Origin: Anaerolineaceae bacterium UBA6105
GTDB taxonomy: Bacteria; Chloroflexota; Anaerolineae; Anaerolineales; Anaerolineaceae
Assembly: GCA_002423495.1 (NCBI GenBank)
Contig: DIWN01000054.1
Coordinates: 1 to 51,007 of the forward strand
Length of the DNA: 51,007 nucleotides
Direction of reading: 5' to 3'
Shown here piece after piece: positions 34,178 through 42,615 of the stretch. Within the stretch, counting starts at the first letter, position 1; each line of letters begins with the position of its first letter. Under the pieces are notes generated by a model. The model saw only the letters and a list, made by a program, of their open reading frames with translations. It did no database searches and had not been told where the DNA came from. The translations under genes and the position numbers were made by a program.

Positions 34178-35641
34178 ATGAATACCAAACGTTTCACAAT
34201 TTTACATTCCAATGATATGCACGGAGACTTCCTGGCGGAGCTCGAAGCTGGTACCGGTGATGCCATTGGCGGCATCGCATTACTATCAGGCTACATCAAT
34301 CAAGTTCGTGCGACTGAAAAAAACGTGATCTACACAATCTCTGGTGATATGGTGCAAGGCTCGATCATCGATTCTGAGTTTAAAGGGATCAGCACCATTG
34401 AAATCATGAATTATCTGTCCCCGGACTGCGCGTCTCTGGGAAACCATGAGCTGGATTACGGCTTGCCTCACTTGTTATTCCTGGATAAGCTTGCAAATTT
34501 TCCCATCATCAATGCAAACATGTATATCAAGAAGTACAACAAGCGCCTGATGCTGCCTTACCTGATAAAGACCGTCGATGATTTTGATATCCTGTTCATT
34601 GGAATAGTGACTGAGACTGTATTGGATGCTCTCAAGCTTGATTGCCAGATTGGTACTTTCATCAGCCTTGAAGACGCTGCTACTGAGATTGGACGAATTT
34701 GTGATGCCTACAAAAACGATGACATTGATCTGACAGTTTTACTTACCCATATTGGTCTTGACTCGGACAAAGAGCTCGCTGCGATGTTAAAACCAGAATG
34801 GGGCGTAGACATGATACTTGGTGGACATTCCCACAGTTACATGGACCAGCCTGAAGTAGTAAATGACATTCTGATAGCACAGGCGGCTGTTGGCACGGAT
34901 CAAGTTGGACGATTTGACATCCTGGTGGATGATGACAGCAATTCGATCGTGGACTGGAAGTGGCAATTGGTGCCGATCCATTCAGACGATATTGCGCCTG
35001 ATCTTGAGTTACAGAAATTTATCGATTCCTACAAAACTGCGGTGGATGCCAAATACAACACATTGCTTTGCCGGATGTCCCAGACATTGACGCATCCAAG
35101 CAGAGAAGTTGAAACTGGGCTGGGGAATCTGATCTCAGACATCTTTGCTGAAAATTGGGATCTTGATGTTGCATTTATTGGCAGCGGGTCAATCCGGATG
35201 AAACAATTGGGTCCGGTAGTGACCCTCAGAGACCTTAAACAATTATTTCCGTACGACGACACGTTCTCACGTTACACAGTCAGCGGTAAGCAGCTCGAAC
35301 AAATTTTTTCATATATCATGCGAAAAGAAAACCGTAACGGAGAAGGGGAGTGTTACCAGGTGAACCACGGAGTAAAGGCGGTTTACGACGAGGTTTTTGA
35401 ACGACTTGTCAGCCTGGATATTGGTGGTAATCCTGTGGATATGGATCGGACTTACCAGATCGGGCTGCAGTCCTACCATGCGATTAACTGTGAGGAAAAT
35501 CTTGGCTTCACGATGGAGGAATTGAGCGAGCTTAATCCTCCCAAAGTACTGGCGACTTCCATGCAGTCGGTGATTGACGAGTACCTGCGCGAGCATCAGG
35601 CGATCAAGCGAGAGGTGGAAGGAAGACTCGTCTACCGGTAG
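34178..35641 (+). CDS. 5'-nucleotidase/UshA-family metallophosphatase, cytoplasmic
   Basis: 487-aa two-domain enzyme. N-terminal metallophosphoesterase: ILHSNDMHGDF (D-x-H), ISGDMVQGS (G-D), LGNHELDYG (GNHE), VLLTHIGLD, ILGGHSHSY (GHSH). C-terminal nucleotidase domain: LGNLISDIFAENWDLDVAFIGSGSIR and LFPYDD, which bind substrate. Unlike UshA and YfkN, no signal peptide precedes the first strand, so it appears cytoplasmic. It would dephosphorylate nucleotides or related phosphoesters; true substrate unknown. Repeat-rich gaps flank it on both sides. Confidence 0.85.
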   Translation: MNTKRFTILHSNDMHGDFLAELEAGTGDAIGGIALLSGYINQVRATEKNVIYTISGDMVQGSIIDSEFKGISTIEIMNYLSPDCASLGNHELDYGLPHLLFLDKLANFPIINANMYIKKYNKRLMLPYLIKTVDDFDILFIGIVTETVLDALKLDCQIGTFISLEDAATEIGRICDAYKNDDIDLTVLLTHIGLDSDKELAAMLKPEWGVDMILGGHSHSYMDQPEVVNDILIAQAAVGTDQVGRFDILVDDDSNSIVDWKWQLVPIHSDDIAPDLELQKFIDSYKTAVDAKYNTLLCRMSQTLTHPSREVETGLGNLISDIFAENWDLDVAFIGSGSIRMKQLGPVVTLRDLKQLFPYDDTFSRYTVSGKQLEQIFSYIMRKENRNGEGECYQVNHGVKAVYDEVFERLVSLDIGGNPVDMDRTYQIGLQSYHAINCEENLGFTMEELSELNPPKVLATSMQSVIDEYLREHQAIKREVEGRLVYR

Positions 35642-35694
35642 CAATTGAGTTGGTGCAAGACCATCATCAATTCCTTGTTACAAAGTGATAAATG

Positions 35695-35756
35695 CCCTTG
35701 TTCTTGCAAGGTCTGGAGGCCTTGCAAGGGTTTTGACTGAAGGTCTCCATACCTTG
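35695..35756. repeat. Dispersed repeat, hairpin form, diverged
   Basis: CCTTGTTCTTGCAAGGTCTGGAGGCCTTGCAAGG, then TTTTGACTGAAGGTCTCC. Matches 33592-33640. Confidence 0.55.
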
Positions 35757-35890
35757 ATTAGGTATCACACAATTGGTTTTCGGATCATAGCGGTGCGAGT
35801 AAGCCCAACCGGACGATCGAATCTGGTAGGGATCGGCTTCATGTGCGGCACCATACACTTCAGTCCATCAGCATAGCTTGTATTTATTAA

Positions 35891-36010
35891 GTGTATGTTG
35901 GAGACCTTCAGTCAAATACCTCGCGCGGTGAGGACACCGGCGAGAACAAAGTGAATGTTGGAGACCAGACGGTCAGATTCCTCACTTGGTCTGGAGACCA
36001 GCGAGAACTC
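35891..36010. repeat. Two tandem 60-bp copies of the dispersed repeat
   Basis: Copy 1 35891-35950 and copy 2 35951-36010 both begin GTG(T/A)ATGTTGGAGACC, then a GTCA(A/G)A word and CCTC(G/A)C, and end CGGCGAGAACAAA or CAGCGAGAACTC. The reverse complement of copy 2 aligns with 22315-22376. No gene in 35642-36128. Confidence 0.75.
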
Positions 36011-36037
36011 GGACCTCCCCACATGTTAAGAGGTTGG

Positions 36038-36108
36038 GCAGGGGCGTAGCAAGCTTAACTTGCTGATCTGGTGAGACAAAATTAATGGTCGGGATGCTTC
36101 GCCCCTAC
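36038..36108. repeat. About 70-bp element with inverted ends, copy 3
   Basis: GCAGGGGCGTAGCA at the left, interior AAGCTTAACTTGCTGATC and AATTAATGGTCGGGA, right end TGCTTCGCCCCTAC. Only about 20 bases from the stop of the M28 gene. Confidence 0.7.
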
Positions 36109-36128
36109 AACGGCCATACGGACAATTT

Positions 36129-37586
36129 TTATTCCCCGGTGATTACGAATGGGATGTAGAAGTCAAAGAAGACCGGTTCTTCGACCCTGGCGCCGGCGCA
36201 GTTGGACATTTGCGAATAGCAAACACCATCGCTTTCAGCTGCCTGGACCTTGTAGAAATAGTATTTGTCTAATTCGATGTCTGTGTCTTCGTAATTGTTG
36301 CTAGTCACCTGGGCGATTTGGGTGAAGATGCCTTCGCATGAGCTGTCGCTGCGGTAGACGTTGTAAATGTCCGCGTCGACGACCTCCGGCCAGGAAAGCA
36401 GGATGGTATCAGTTAGGGTGGTGGCAGTAATGACCGGGTCAGTGGCAAAGCATGGTCCAATTGGTTCTACCAGGCTGGCGACAGTACCAATGCCAGCCTG
36501 GGCGATCGAAAGCGTGACAGGCAGATTCATATTGGCAATTCTGTCAGTTATATGGTGATAGTTTGGATTTCTGTCCTGCCCAACACAGCCATCCGCTAAA
36601 CTGCTGTTGAAAAAGTTTTCAAGCACTTCAACAGCTCCGACGTTGGCAGACCAAAACGAGGCGTGGTCAGATATGCCCGTTGCTCCATCGGTAAGATAGT
36701 CGAAAGTCAAATTGAGCCCATAGTTTTCGATAACGTCTGTGAAGCAGGTCCCGACTACGTTTGAATCCGCGCGTGTGCCCACGTGCAATTCAAAACAGTG
36801 ATCATCATCGCTATCGTAACCAAACATGTCCAAATTTACGACCCCCATGATGTAATCCATCTCGGCAGGATGGTCAGCCACATATGACACGCTGCCCAAC
36901 AAGCCTTGCTCTTCACCGGTGAAAAAGATGATCTTGATGGTGCGGTCGAACTTATAAAAACGGAACAGTCGGGCAGCTTCCATCAGGGCAGCCACACCGC
37001 TGCCGTTATCCTCCGCGCCTGGCGCATTGGTGTTGGGTTCCTCATAGGAAATACTGTCCAAATGGGCGGTCATCAGGACGATCTCATCAGCATTCGGGCC
37101 ATGCCCCGGGATGGTGACGATCTTATTTTTCCAAGTTAGTGTCTGACCAAGAAATTTGACATTTTGGTCCAGAGAGAGAAGCCCTTCACCGTCTTTACTT
37201 ATTGATTCCTTAATTACTTCTTTTTTGCTTTCGAAGATGTTATATGGGGAATAGGAATGATCAGTGAGATATGTGCCTTGCTCGTAGCCAAAACGCTCAA
37301 GTAGTTCGCCTAGGTAAGGATAGGCCATGGCATCAGGATTAGTACTAAATAACTGGGAAGAGTAGCGGGTCAGGATTTTTCTTGGCTCTCCTTCAATAGG
37401 GACAAAATCTTCACCGCTGAAATTTCGGATCCATTGGGTTACAGCGCCTTCGGTGACCTGGTTTAGGATCTCCTGCACTGTAGGATTGTATGGGCAGGTG
37501 ACGGTTTGGCTGGTGCCAGAGGCAGTAGGAACGGAAATAAGCAGAATAAGCGCGATGACGAGCAAAGTCAGTCTTATCTTTTTCAT
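36129..37586 (-). CDS. Secreted M28-family metallopeptidase with C-terminal Fn3-like domain
   Basis: 485-aa exported zinc peptidase. Signal LLVIALILLISVPTASG. Zinc and catalytic residues: MTAHLDSIS (H, D), GAEDNGSGVAAL (bridging D), FTGEEQGLLGS (EE), VVNLDMFG (D) and YHHITDR (H). A fibronectin III-like domain (about 390-465, ITATTLTDTILLSWPEVVDADIYNVYR) follows. It would remove N-terminal residues from peptides outside the cell. The end FFDFYIPFVITGE resembles the tail of the secreted protein at 22.7 kb. Confidence 0.88.
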   Translation of the reverse strand: MKKIRLTLLVIALILLISVPTASGTSQTVTCPYNPTVQEILNQVTEGAVTQWIRNFSGEDFVPIEGEPRKILTRYSSQLFSTNPDAMAYPYLGELLERFGYEQGTYLTDHSYSPYNIFESKKEVIKESISKDGEGLLSLDQNVKFLGQTLTWKNKIVTIPGHGPNADEIVLMTAHLDSISYEEPNTNAPGAEDNGSGVAALMEAARLFRFYKFDRTIKIIFFTGEEQGLLGSVSYVADHPAEMDYIMGVVNLDMFGYDSDDDHCFELHVGTRADSNVVGTCFTDVIENYGLNLTFDYLTDGATGISDHASFWSANVGAVEVLENFFNSSLADGCVGQDRNPNYHHITDRIANMNLPVTLSIAQAGIGTVASLVEPIGPCFATDPVITATTLTDTILLSWPEVVDADIYNVYRSDSSCEGIFTQIAQVTSNNYEDTDIELDKYYFYKVQAAESDGVCYSQMSNCAGARVEEPVFFDFYIPFVITGE

Positions 37587-37625
37587 GCAAATCCTTTGAC
37601 AGGAGAGACCAAATGTTAGCGAGCT

Positions 37626-38366
37626 CTAAACCATTCCGTATGCGTAAAAAGTCGGGATGAAAACGGTGGATTCCCCGGCCAGCCAGGATTCGAGCGCGCG
37701 TTCTTTCATGGCGAGGATCTCATCCACCGGAATAAAGCCCCCGAGATCAAAGGCGATAATATCCCATTCGTGATCAAAGTCATCTTTTTCAGGGTAGCGC
37801 CACTGCCCGGCAAGTAAGCCCAGGCGTACATCCTTCAAGCCAATTGTGCGGAAGATGTGCCCCAGTTTTCGTCCCATGCTTAGATCGATGCCCTGGAAGG
37901 CAAGCGAGCGATTCTGGATTTTTCCGATGTCCTGAAACACTTTTGGATAATCAATGCGCGAGTGATAATCGGGTTCGGCGAAAGCGACCACGTAGCCACC
38001 GGGTTTGGTGACGCGTTTCATTTCAGCGACCACATGGGCTGGATCCCGCACCCAGAGCAATACGTAATGAGTTGCCGTCAGGTCAAATTGACCTGCTTTG
38101 AAGGGCATGTGGTGGGCATCAGCATTGAAAATGATCGATTTTGCAGGGTGCAAATTTGAAAACTGGCAGTTTTCAAGGTTGAGATCCAGACCGGTAACCT
38201 GCAAACCGCGGCCGGTGTATTCATCCAGTAAAGCCCCGGTGCCAACCCCAACATCCAATAGAGTCTGACCAGGCTGAGCGTTGATTTTTCCAAAGATAAA
38301 GTTGCGTAAATCTTGGGTCCAGGTGGACTGAAGGGTAAAACGTTCGTGCCACTCAGAAATTCTCAA
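37626..38366 (-). CDS. Class I SAM-dependent methyltransferase
   Basis: 246-aa methyltransferase. Motif I is LLDVGVGTGALLDEY, then GLDLNLENC, NADAHHMPF, DLTATHYVLLWV and RVTKPGGYVVAFAEPD. I start it at the TTG at 38366, which overlaps the stop of the upstream gene (TTGA) and has GGAGG 6 bases away; an ATG at 38408 would read through that gene's end. Last gene of the operon that includes the Cys-Ala-tail protein and two radical-SAM-type proteins, so a role in tail maturation is inferred. Substrate unknown. Confidence 0.8.
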   Translation of the reverse strand: MRISEWHERFTLQSTWTQDLRNFIFGKINAQPGQTLLDVGVGTGALLDEYTGRGLQVTGLDLNLENCQFSNLHPAKSIIFNADAHHMPFKAGQFDLTATHYVLLWVRDPAHVVAEMKRVTKPGGYVVAFAEPDYHSRIDYPKVFQDIGKIQNRSLAFQGIDLSMGRKLGHIFRTIGLKDVRLGLLAGQWRYPEKDDFDHEWDIIAFDLGGFIPVDEILAMKERALESWLAGESTVFIPTFYAYGMV

Positions 38367-39505
38367 ATTGCACCTCCAGCTATCACACGGGACCAGAGGC
38401 TGGACCATTCTTCACCCAGGAGGTTGCCGTAGTTATCCTTGCTGCCGGCATGATCTGCCAGGCTGCCATCTGGTTGGATCACTAACTGCTGCGAAGGCTG
38501 TGAGTCAGGGTCCCAGATACTAAAGAGAACTTGAGCTTCGTGGTGGTGATAAGGGACAGGCATGTCATCCACGAAGACAATGCCGCTTTCGCTGAGTTCA
38601 TGCTGCAGATGGCTGGCGTGAGCATGCGAAAACTCATTTTCCGGAAGGAAGTTGAAGGCATTGGCCCCAAGGTCTTGCAATTCGTGGATGAGATCGTGGT
38701 AGTCACGATCAGAGTGGATGGGAATGCGCAGGCATGTGAAAAGGTCCTGGTCCAGGATGTTCGACAAATCCTGCATGTCGTCCGTGTTCGCGGGGTCCAG
38801 GCTGAAAGTGAGGTGGTCCAGACCAGCTTCAATTAAGGGTAAGAGGATAGACGGGTTCTTGAGATTAGGGTCGGAGGAGACCAAGCCACTGACAAGCCCA
38901 AGCTGCTCAGTGAAAGCCATAAGCTCCAGGAGGTCATCACGCAGAGTGGGTTCTCCGCCAAAAAAGACAACATGGGGGATACCCACATTGTAAAGCTTTG
39001 TGAGGATGGTTTTCCAGTCCTCACTTGTCAGTTCGTTGTCTGCCAAAAGATGGTCATCACCGTCAAAGAAAGTGCGGTAGGTCAGGCAGCAATCAATGCG
39101 CAGGGGGGCAGTGAGGTTTTTGTCAAAGACATGCGACTCAAAACCAATGGTAGCAGATGGTGAAAGATCATTCTCGCGACCAAGGTAAAGGATCTGATCG
39201 ATAAACAGTTGCACATCCCGCATCAGGACTTCGCGCGTGACATTGTATCTTTCCGACATGGCATCAACAATCTGGACGTTATCCTTGCCCTGGATCAGAT
39301 GATAGGCAAATTCGGTGGCAGTCTGATTCAGATGCAGGACCGTAGACGCGTTGACGACCAAAATCCCTTCGCCATCGGGCTCAACACGCAGATGAAGGCG
39401 GAATTGGTCTGGCGACTCGGCTGCGGTGTGATAAGCATAAAAACCAGGGGATAAGGGTTTAAATGATTCTTTATTTGCGCGTAGTTTAGTGCCTTTTGCT
39501 ACCAT
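38363..39505 (-). CDS. Radical-SAM-like pseudoenzyme, cluster cysteines lost
   Basis: 380-aa paralogue of the radical SAM gene upstream. The N-terminal part has the same PqqD-like domain (LHLRVEPDGEGILVVNASTVLHLN). The barrel is recognisable: APLRIDCCLTYR aligns with APYRMDLAITYR, and IPHVVFFGGEPTLRDDL keeps the GGEPT SAM-binding motif. But the CX3CX2C of the upstream gene (C133, C137, C140) is T145, G149 and H152 here, and the SPASM cysteines are also missing. It cannot hold the usual cluster, so it is predicted to be inactive in radical chemistry and perhaps a partner or scaffold. Reading frame is intact and starts 2 bases after the active paralogue, arguing against decay. Shine-Dalgarno GGAGC. 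Confidence 0.8.
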   Translation of the reverse strand: MVAKGTKLRANKESFKPLSPGFYAYHTAAESPDQFRLHLRVEPDGEGILVVNASTVLHLNQTATEFAYHLIQGKDNVQIVDAMSERYNVTREVLMRDVQLFIDQILYLGRENDLSPSATIGFESHVFDKNLTAPLRIDCCLTYRTFFDGDDHLLADNELTSEDWKTILTKLYNVGIPHVVFFGGEPTLRDDLLELMAFTEQLGLVSGLVSSDPNLKNPSILLPLIEAGLDHLTFSLDPANTDDMQDLSNILDQDLFTCLRIPIHSDRDYHDLIHELQDLGANAFNFLPENEFSHAHASHLQHELSESGIVFVDDMPVPYHHHEAQVLFSIWDPDSQPSQQLVIQPDGSLADHAGSKDNYGNLLGEEWSSLWSRVIAGGAI

Positions 39506-39507
39506 GC

Positions 39508-40845
39508 TTAGCTCCTTCTCAACACAAGATCGCGGTAAATAGGCTGCGGGTTTTGATGTTCACGAGCCAGTGGGCAGCCGCCACCACACTCGATGAAAAA
39601 GTCACAGGTCCTGCATACTTCTGGAACGTCCTTGCGCAGGCGCAAAGAAAGCGCAAGCGGGTGTTCCCAGATCGCAGACCATGGAGAAGACAAAAAGTCT
39701 CCCAATGCTTCGTAATAAGATTGGCAGGGGATGACCTGACCATTCGGTTCGATGCACATATTGTAATAAGCAGCTGTGCAGCCTTTGATGCCGAGTTCGA
39801 GCTGAAGGGGATCAAAGTGGCAGTATTGGGTGGGGGTATACCAGATCAGGCGTTGCCCGCTCTCCTGGGTAAAGCTTCTCGCTATCTCAAGCAGATTTGG
39901 CAGCTCTTCTTCTTTCAGACCGGTGTTGACTGTGCTGCCTTTGCCAGAGTAGATCAGGGCGTTTAGTCCCACTGTCGGAACGCCGAGATCCCGCAGGAAA
40001 GTGAGGAGTTCGAGCAGGTAGGATTCGTTGTTTTCGAGCAGGGTCGTGTTGGTCATCATGTAAAGCTTGCTGTTGACCGCATTGCGGATACCCTGTACGG
40101 TTTCTTCCCAGGCGCCCTTTCTGCGTACCATCTGGTTGTGCACTTCGGGGCGGTTAGACTCGAGCGTGATCTGGACATGATCAAGACCGGCTTTTACAAG
40201 CGCGTCCACATAGGCAGGATCGGAAAATTTACGTCCGTTGGTGTTAAGGCCTGCCACGAGCCCTGTTTGCTGGGCGTAGGCGACCAATTCCGATAAATCG
40301 GGGCGCAGAGTAGGTTCCCCTCCGGTAAAGACAACATGAGGGATTTTCAGGTTCCAGATCTTGTCCAGGATGGATTTCCAGCCCTCGGTGGGGATCTCCG
40401 GGTAGGTGCGAACGCGGGCATTATAGCAATGGGCGCAATCGTTATTGCAGCGATAGGTGATCGCAAGATCCATGCGGTAGGGCGCGCTCAATTCCCGGCT
40501 AAAAGGCAGATCTATTTCGAGTCCGAGATCACAGACCGGGCACAAGCCTGATTTTTCGTCGATCAGCGCTTCCACACGGGCACAAGTTTCGAGGTAATCC
40601 TGCTTTAGCTGCCTGGAGGGGGCTTTGAAACGGGCGCGCAGTGCCTTCAGAGCGGATTTTTCATCTACTTTTTCAAGGCTAAGAAAAGCCATGTAAAGAG
40701 CAGTAGGGTTGAGATGCATCACGCGTGAGGCGTTGACCACCAGCAGTCCGCTCAGGTCCGGATCAACCCGCAAATGGACGCGCGACTTGGAGTCGGCATC
40801 TGCAATGTCGTATTGGTACATCCCTTCACTGAACGGTTTTATCAT
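39508..40845 (-). CDS. Radical SAM/SPASM maturase with N-terminal PqqD-like domain
   Basis: 445-aa protein. Residues 20-100 resemble PqqD (VHLRVDPDLSGLLVVNASRVMHLNPTA), a peptide-recognition fold seen in RiPP maturases. The radical SAM core has TYRCNNDCAHCYN (C133, C137, C140, classical CX3CX2C) and IPHVVFTGGEPTLRPDL (175-179). The C-terminal SPASM-like region has GCTAAYYNMCIEPNGQVIPCQSYYEALG and VCRTCDFFIECGGGCP, enough cysteines for auxiliary clusters. Such enzymes crosslink or modify peptide substrates. The likely local substrate is the Cys-Ala tail of the upstream membrane protein, 23 bases away. No strong Shine-Dalgarno. Confidence 0.88.
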   Translation of the reverse strand: MIKPFSEGMYQYDIADADSKSRVHLRVDPDLSGLLVVNASRVMHLNPTALYMAFLSLEKVDEKSALKALRARFKAPSRQLKQDYLETCARVEALIDEKSGLCPVCDLGLEIDLPFSRELSAPYRMDLAITYRCNNDCAHCYNARVRTYPEIPTEGWKSILDKIWNLKIPHVVFTGGEPTLRPDLSELVAYAQQTGLVAGLNTNGRKFSDPAYVDALVKAGLDHVQITLESNRPEVHNQMVRRKGAWEETVQGIRNAVNSKLYMMTNTTLLENNESYLLELLTFLRDLGVPTVGLNALIYSGKGSTVNTGLKEEELPNLLEIARSFTQESGQRLIWYTPTQYCHFDPLQLELGIKGCTAAYYNMCIEPNGQVIPCQSYYEALGDFLSSPWSAIWEHPLALSLRLRKDVPEVCRTCDFFIECGGGCPLAREHQNPQPIYRDLVLRRS

Positions 40846-40868
40846 AAGCTGACCAGATGATTAATGAG

Positions 40869-42611
40869 TTATCGACCGCCGCCAGCACAAGCACAGGCGC
40901 AGCCAGCGCAAGCGCAGGCACATGCACATGAAGAGCCGCCGCCACTACCGCGGAAACCGCCACTGCCACTACGAGGGGTTGTGACCGGGATCGGATTGGT
41001 GCGGCTAGTAACCGACGAGGTGAAGTCGGTCACATTGCCGATCACACCTGCAGCCATATTGGAAGCACCAGTAACCATTGAGGCGGCAAAGTCGGCCCCA
41101 GGCAGGCTGGGCAGGTTGATGGAAGGACGACTTCCACCTGATCCGGTGCTGGTTGTGACTGGGGCTGCCAGCCCTCCACCACTGCTCGTCACAGGTTGAT
41201 AAGTTGGGTCGTAGCGCGGCCACCAGCGTGGGATAAAGACCGGTTGCCCGGTGAAGGTGCGCGTAGTGCGATCATTGAATTCTTTGTCGAGCATCGTCCA
41301 TTCAAGCGTGTGGTCGTATTGTGCACTCTTGACTTCAGGAGTCTGGGCGGTTTCAACCGCTTCCCAGGCACGGCGGATAATGTCTTGATAGTATTCCTTG
41401 GTTTCCTTGGCACTGAAGCCTTTCATTTTGTCCGCAACGGATTTAACCAGATCGATCATAAGTGATTTAATCCCAGCCTGGCGTTTGGCTTTATTTGCGT
41501 CCATGAAAGCGATCAGGAAGGCTTGCTCGTAAGGATAGAGACCTTTGGGCAAGGTTTTTACTGTGTCAATTTTCAGAGGATCACGATTAATGACTGTGAT
41601 AGCTTCTTTTTTCAGCAGACCGAAAAGAATCATAGTGAGGACTTTGTCAAGTGGTTCCTCCAGCAAAATGCCTGCTTCAACCGCGGTGAGACCGCGCTTG
41701 ATGCCCTTGCCTTCAACGGAAATTTTGGGGGGCAGATACTGCATCTTACGTTTATTGGTTTGCTTTCTACCCTGAATAATTGCAAGAATTGAGAAACCAA
41801 TAAAGACAAGTGGAAAGAAACCGCAACTCACAAAACTCCACAGCCTGGAAAAGAAACTTGGAGCAGTAGAAACAGTAGAGCCACCATCAGAGGGAGAAGT
41901 ATCTTTCGTTATCAGTGTCCCGGCAGGAACTGCAGAGGTTGGAAATGCGGCACCAAAGCGATATTGGCTATGGACATCAGCGTTGTTTGTATACCAGGAA
42001 TAGTTAACACGCCCATCTGTGGTCATCGTGGCTTCAGGCTCGTTTGCACCCGGCCAATCTGAGGGTTCATACCAGACGCCCTCTTCAGCCCCAACAGCAG
42101 GTGGGAGGATGATGGTCATGCGATATTCGGTGTTTTGGGAGCGATCGTATTGGGAGCCAAAGTAGTTGGGAACAAAGAAAAAATTAGCATAATCCGTGCG
42201 ATCTTCACGATCGTAGGGGTATAGAATTCCTTCGACGCCGTAGACCCAGGCTGTCACAACGCCTGCTTGGCCAGGCTGAATAGCATACTCCCCAAGGGCC
42301 AATTCGGCGCCCTGCACATAAGCTGAATCATTGACTTCGGGCATTTCCATCCCGTTAATTTCAGCTTTGATGTCCGAAAGGTTGTATCGGGTGGTGGGCA
42401 AACCGAGGTCAACAAAATCGATTTCGTGCGCCGAAGGGTCGTTTTGGAAGGCCATGTAGTAATACAGGGTCAATGTGCCATCCGCTTCAAGATAGGCCTC
42501 AACCTCATAGGCGGTGAGAGAGAAGCGATACTCCTGAGCCTGGGCCGATCCGATTGGGATCAGGAGCAAGAGCAGACTTAGAAATAAGAAAACACGCTTT
42601 AGTTTGTTCAT
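40869..42611 (-). CDS. DUF2207-like membrane protein with Cys-Ala repeat tail
   Basis: 580-aa protein: signal RVFLFLSLLLLLIPIGSAQA, an extracytoplasmic beta-rich domain typical of DUF2207 (about 30-250), one membrane helix (CGFFPLVFIGFSILAIIQG, about 265-285) and a cytoplasmic part. The tail is Gly/Ser/Pro-rich and ends in S-CACACACA-G-CACACA-GGGR, seven cysteines alternating with alanine. DUF2207 proteins often end in a Gly-rich tail; here the Gly stretch leads into the Cys-Ala repeat. With the signal peptide cut and one helix, this tail lies in the cytoplasm, where the two radical-SAM-type proteins would meet it. It starts 4 bases after the zinc-ribbon gene. Function unknown. Confidence 0.82.
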   Translation of the reverse strand: MNKLKRVFLFLSLLLLLIPIGSAQAQEYRFSLTAYEVEAYLEADGTLTLYYYMAFQNDPSAHEIDFVDLGLPTTRYNLSDIKAEINGMEMPEVNDSAYVQGAELALGEYAIQPGQAGVVTAWVYGVEGILYPYDREDRTDYANFFFVPNYFGSQYDRSQNTEYRMTIILPPAVGAEEGVWYEPSDWPGANEPEATMTTDGRVNYSWYTNNADVHSQYRFGAAFPTSAVPAGTLITKDTSPSDGGSTVSTAPSFFSRLWSFVSCGFFPLVFIGFSILAIIQGRKQTNKRKMQYLPPKISVEGKGIKRGLTAVEAGILLEEPLDKVLTMILFGLLKKEAITVINRDPLKIDTVKTLPKGLYPYEQAFLIAFMDANKAKRQAGIKSLMIDLVKSVADKMKGFSAKETKEYYQDIIRRAWEAVETAQTPEVKSAQYDHTLEWTMLDKEFNDRTTRTFTGQPVFIPRWWPRYDPTYQPVTSSGGGLAAPVTTSTGSGGSRPSINLPSLPGADFAASMVTGASNMAAGVIGNVTDFTSSVTSRTNPIPVTTPRSGSGGFRGSGGGSSCACACACAGCACACAGGGR

Positions 42612-42615
42612 AGGC

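Noticed and set aside
38367..38408. ATG start at 38408 for the methyltransferase
   Set aside because: It would overlap the pseudo-radical SAM gene by 46 bases; the TTG at 38366 has a good ribosome site and the TTGA overlap.
16434..40845. SagB-type enzyme as part of the radical SAM operon system
   Set aside because: They are over 20 kb apart in different operons; no link is visible.
40864..41199. Pro/Gln/Ala-rich plus-strand ORF opposite the Cys-Ala tail
   Set aside because: It is the antisense of the low-complexity tail of the DUF2207 gene; no ribosome site or family similarity.
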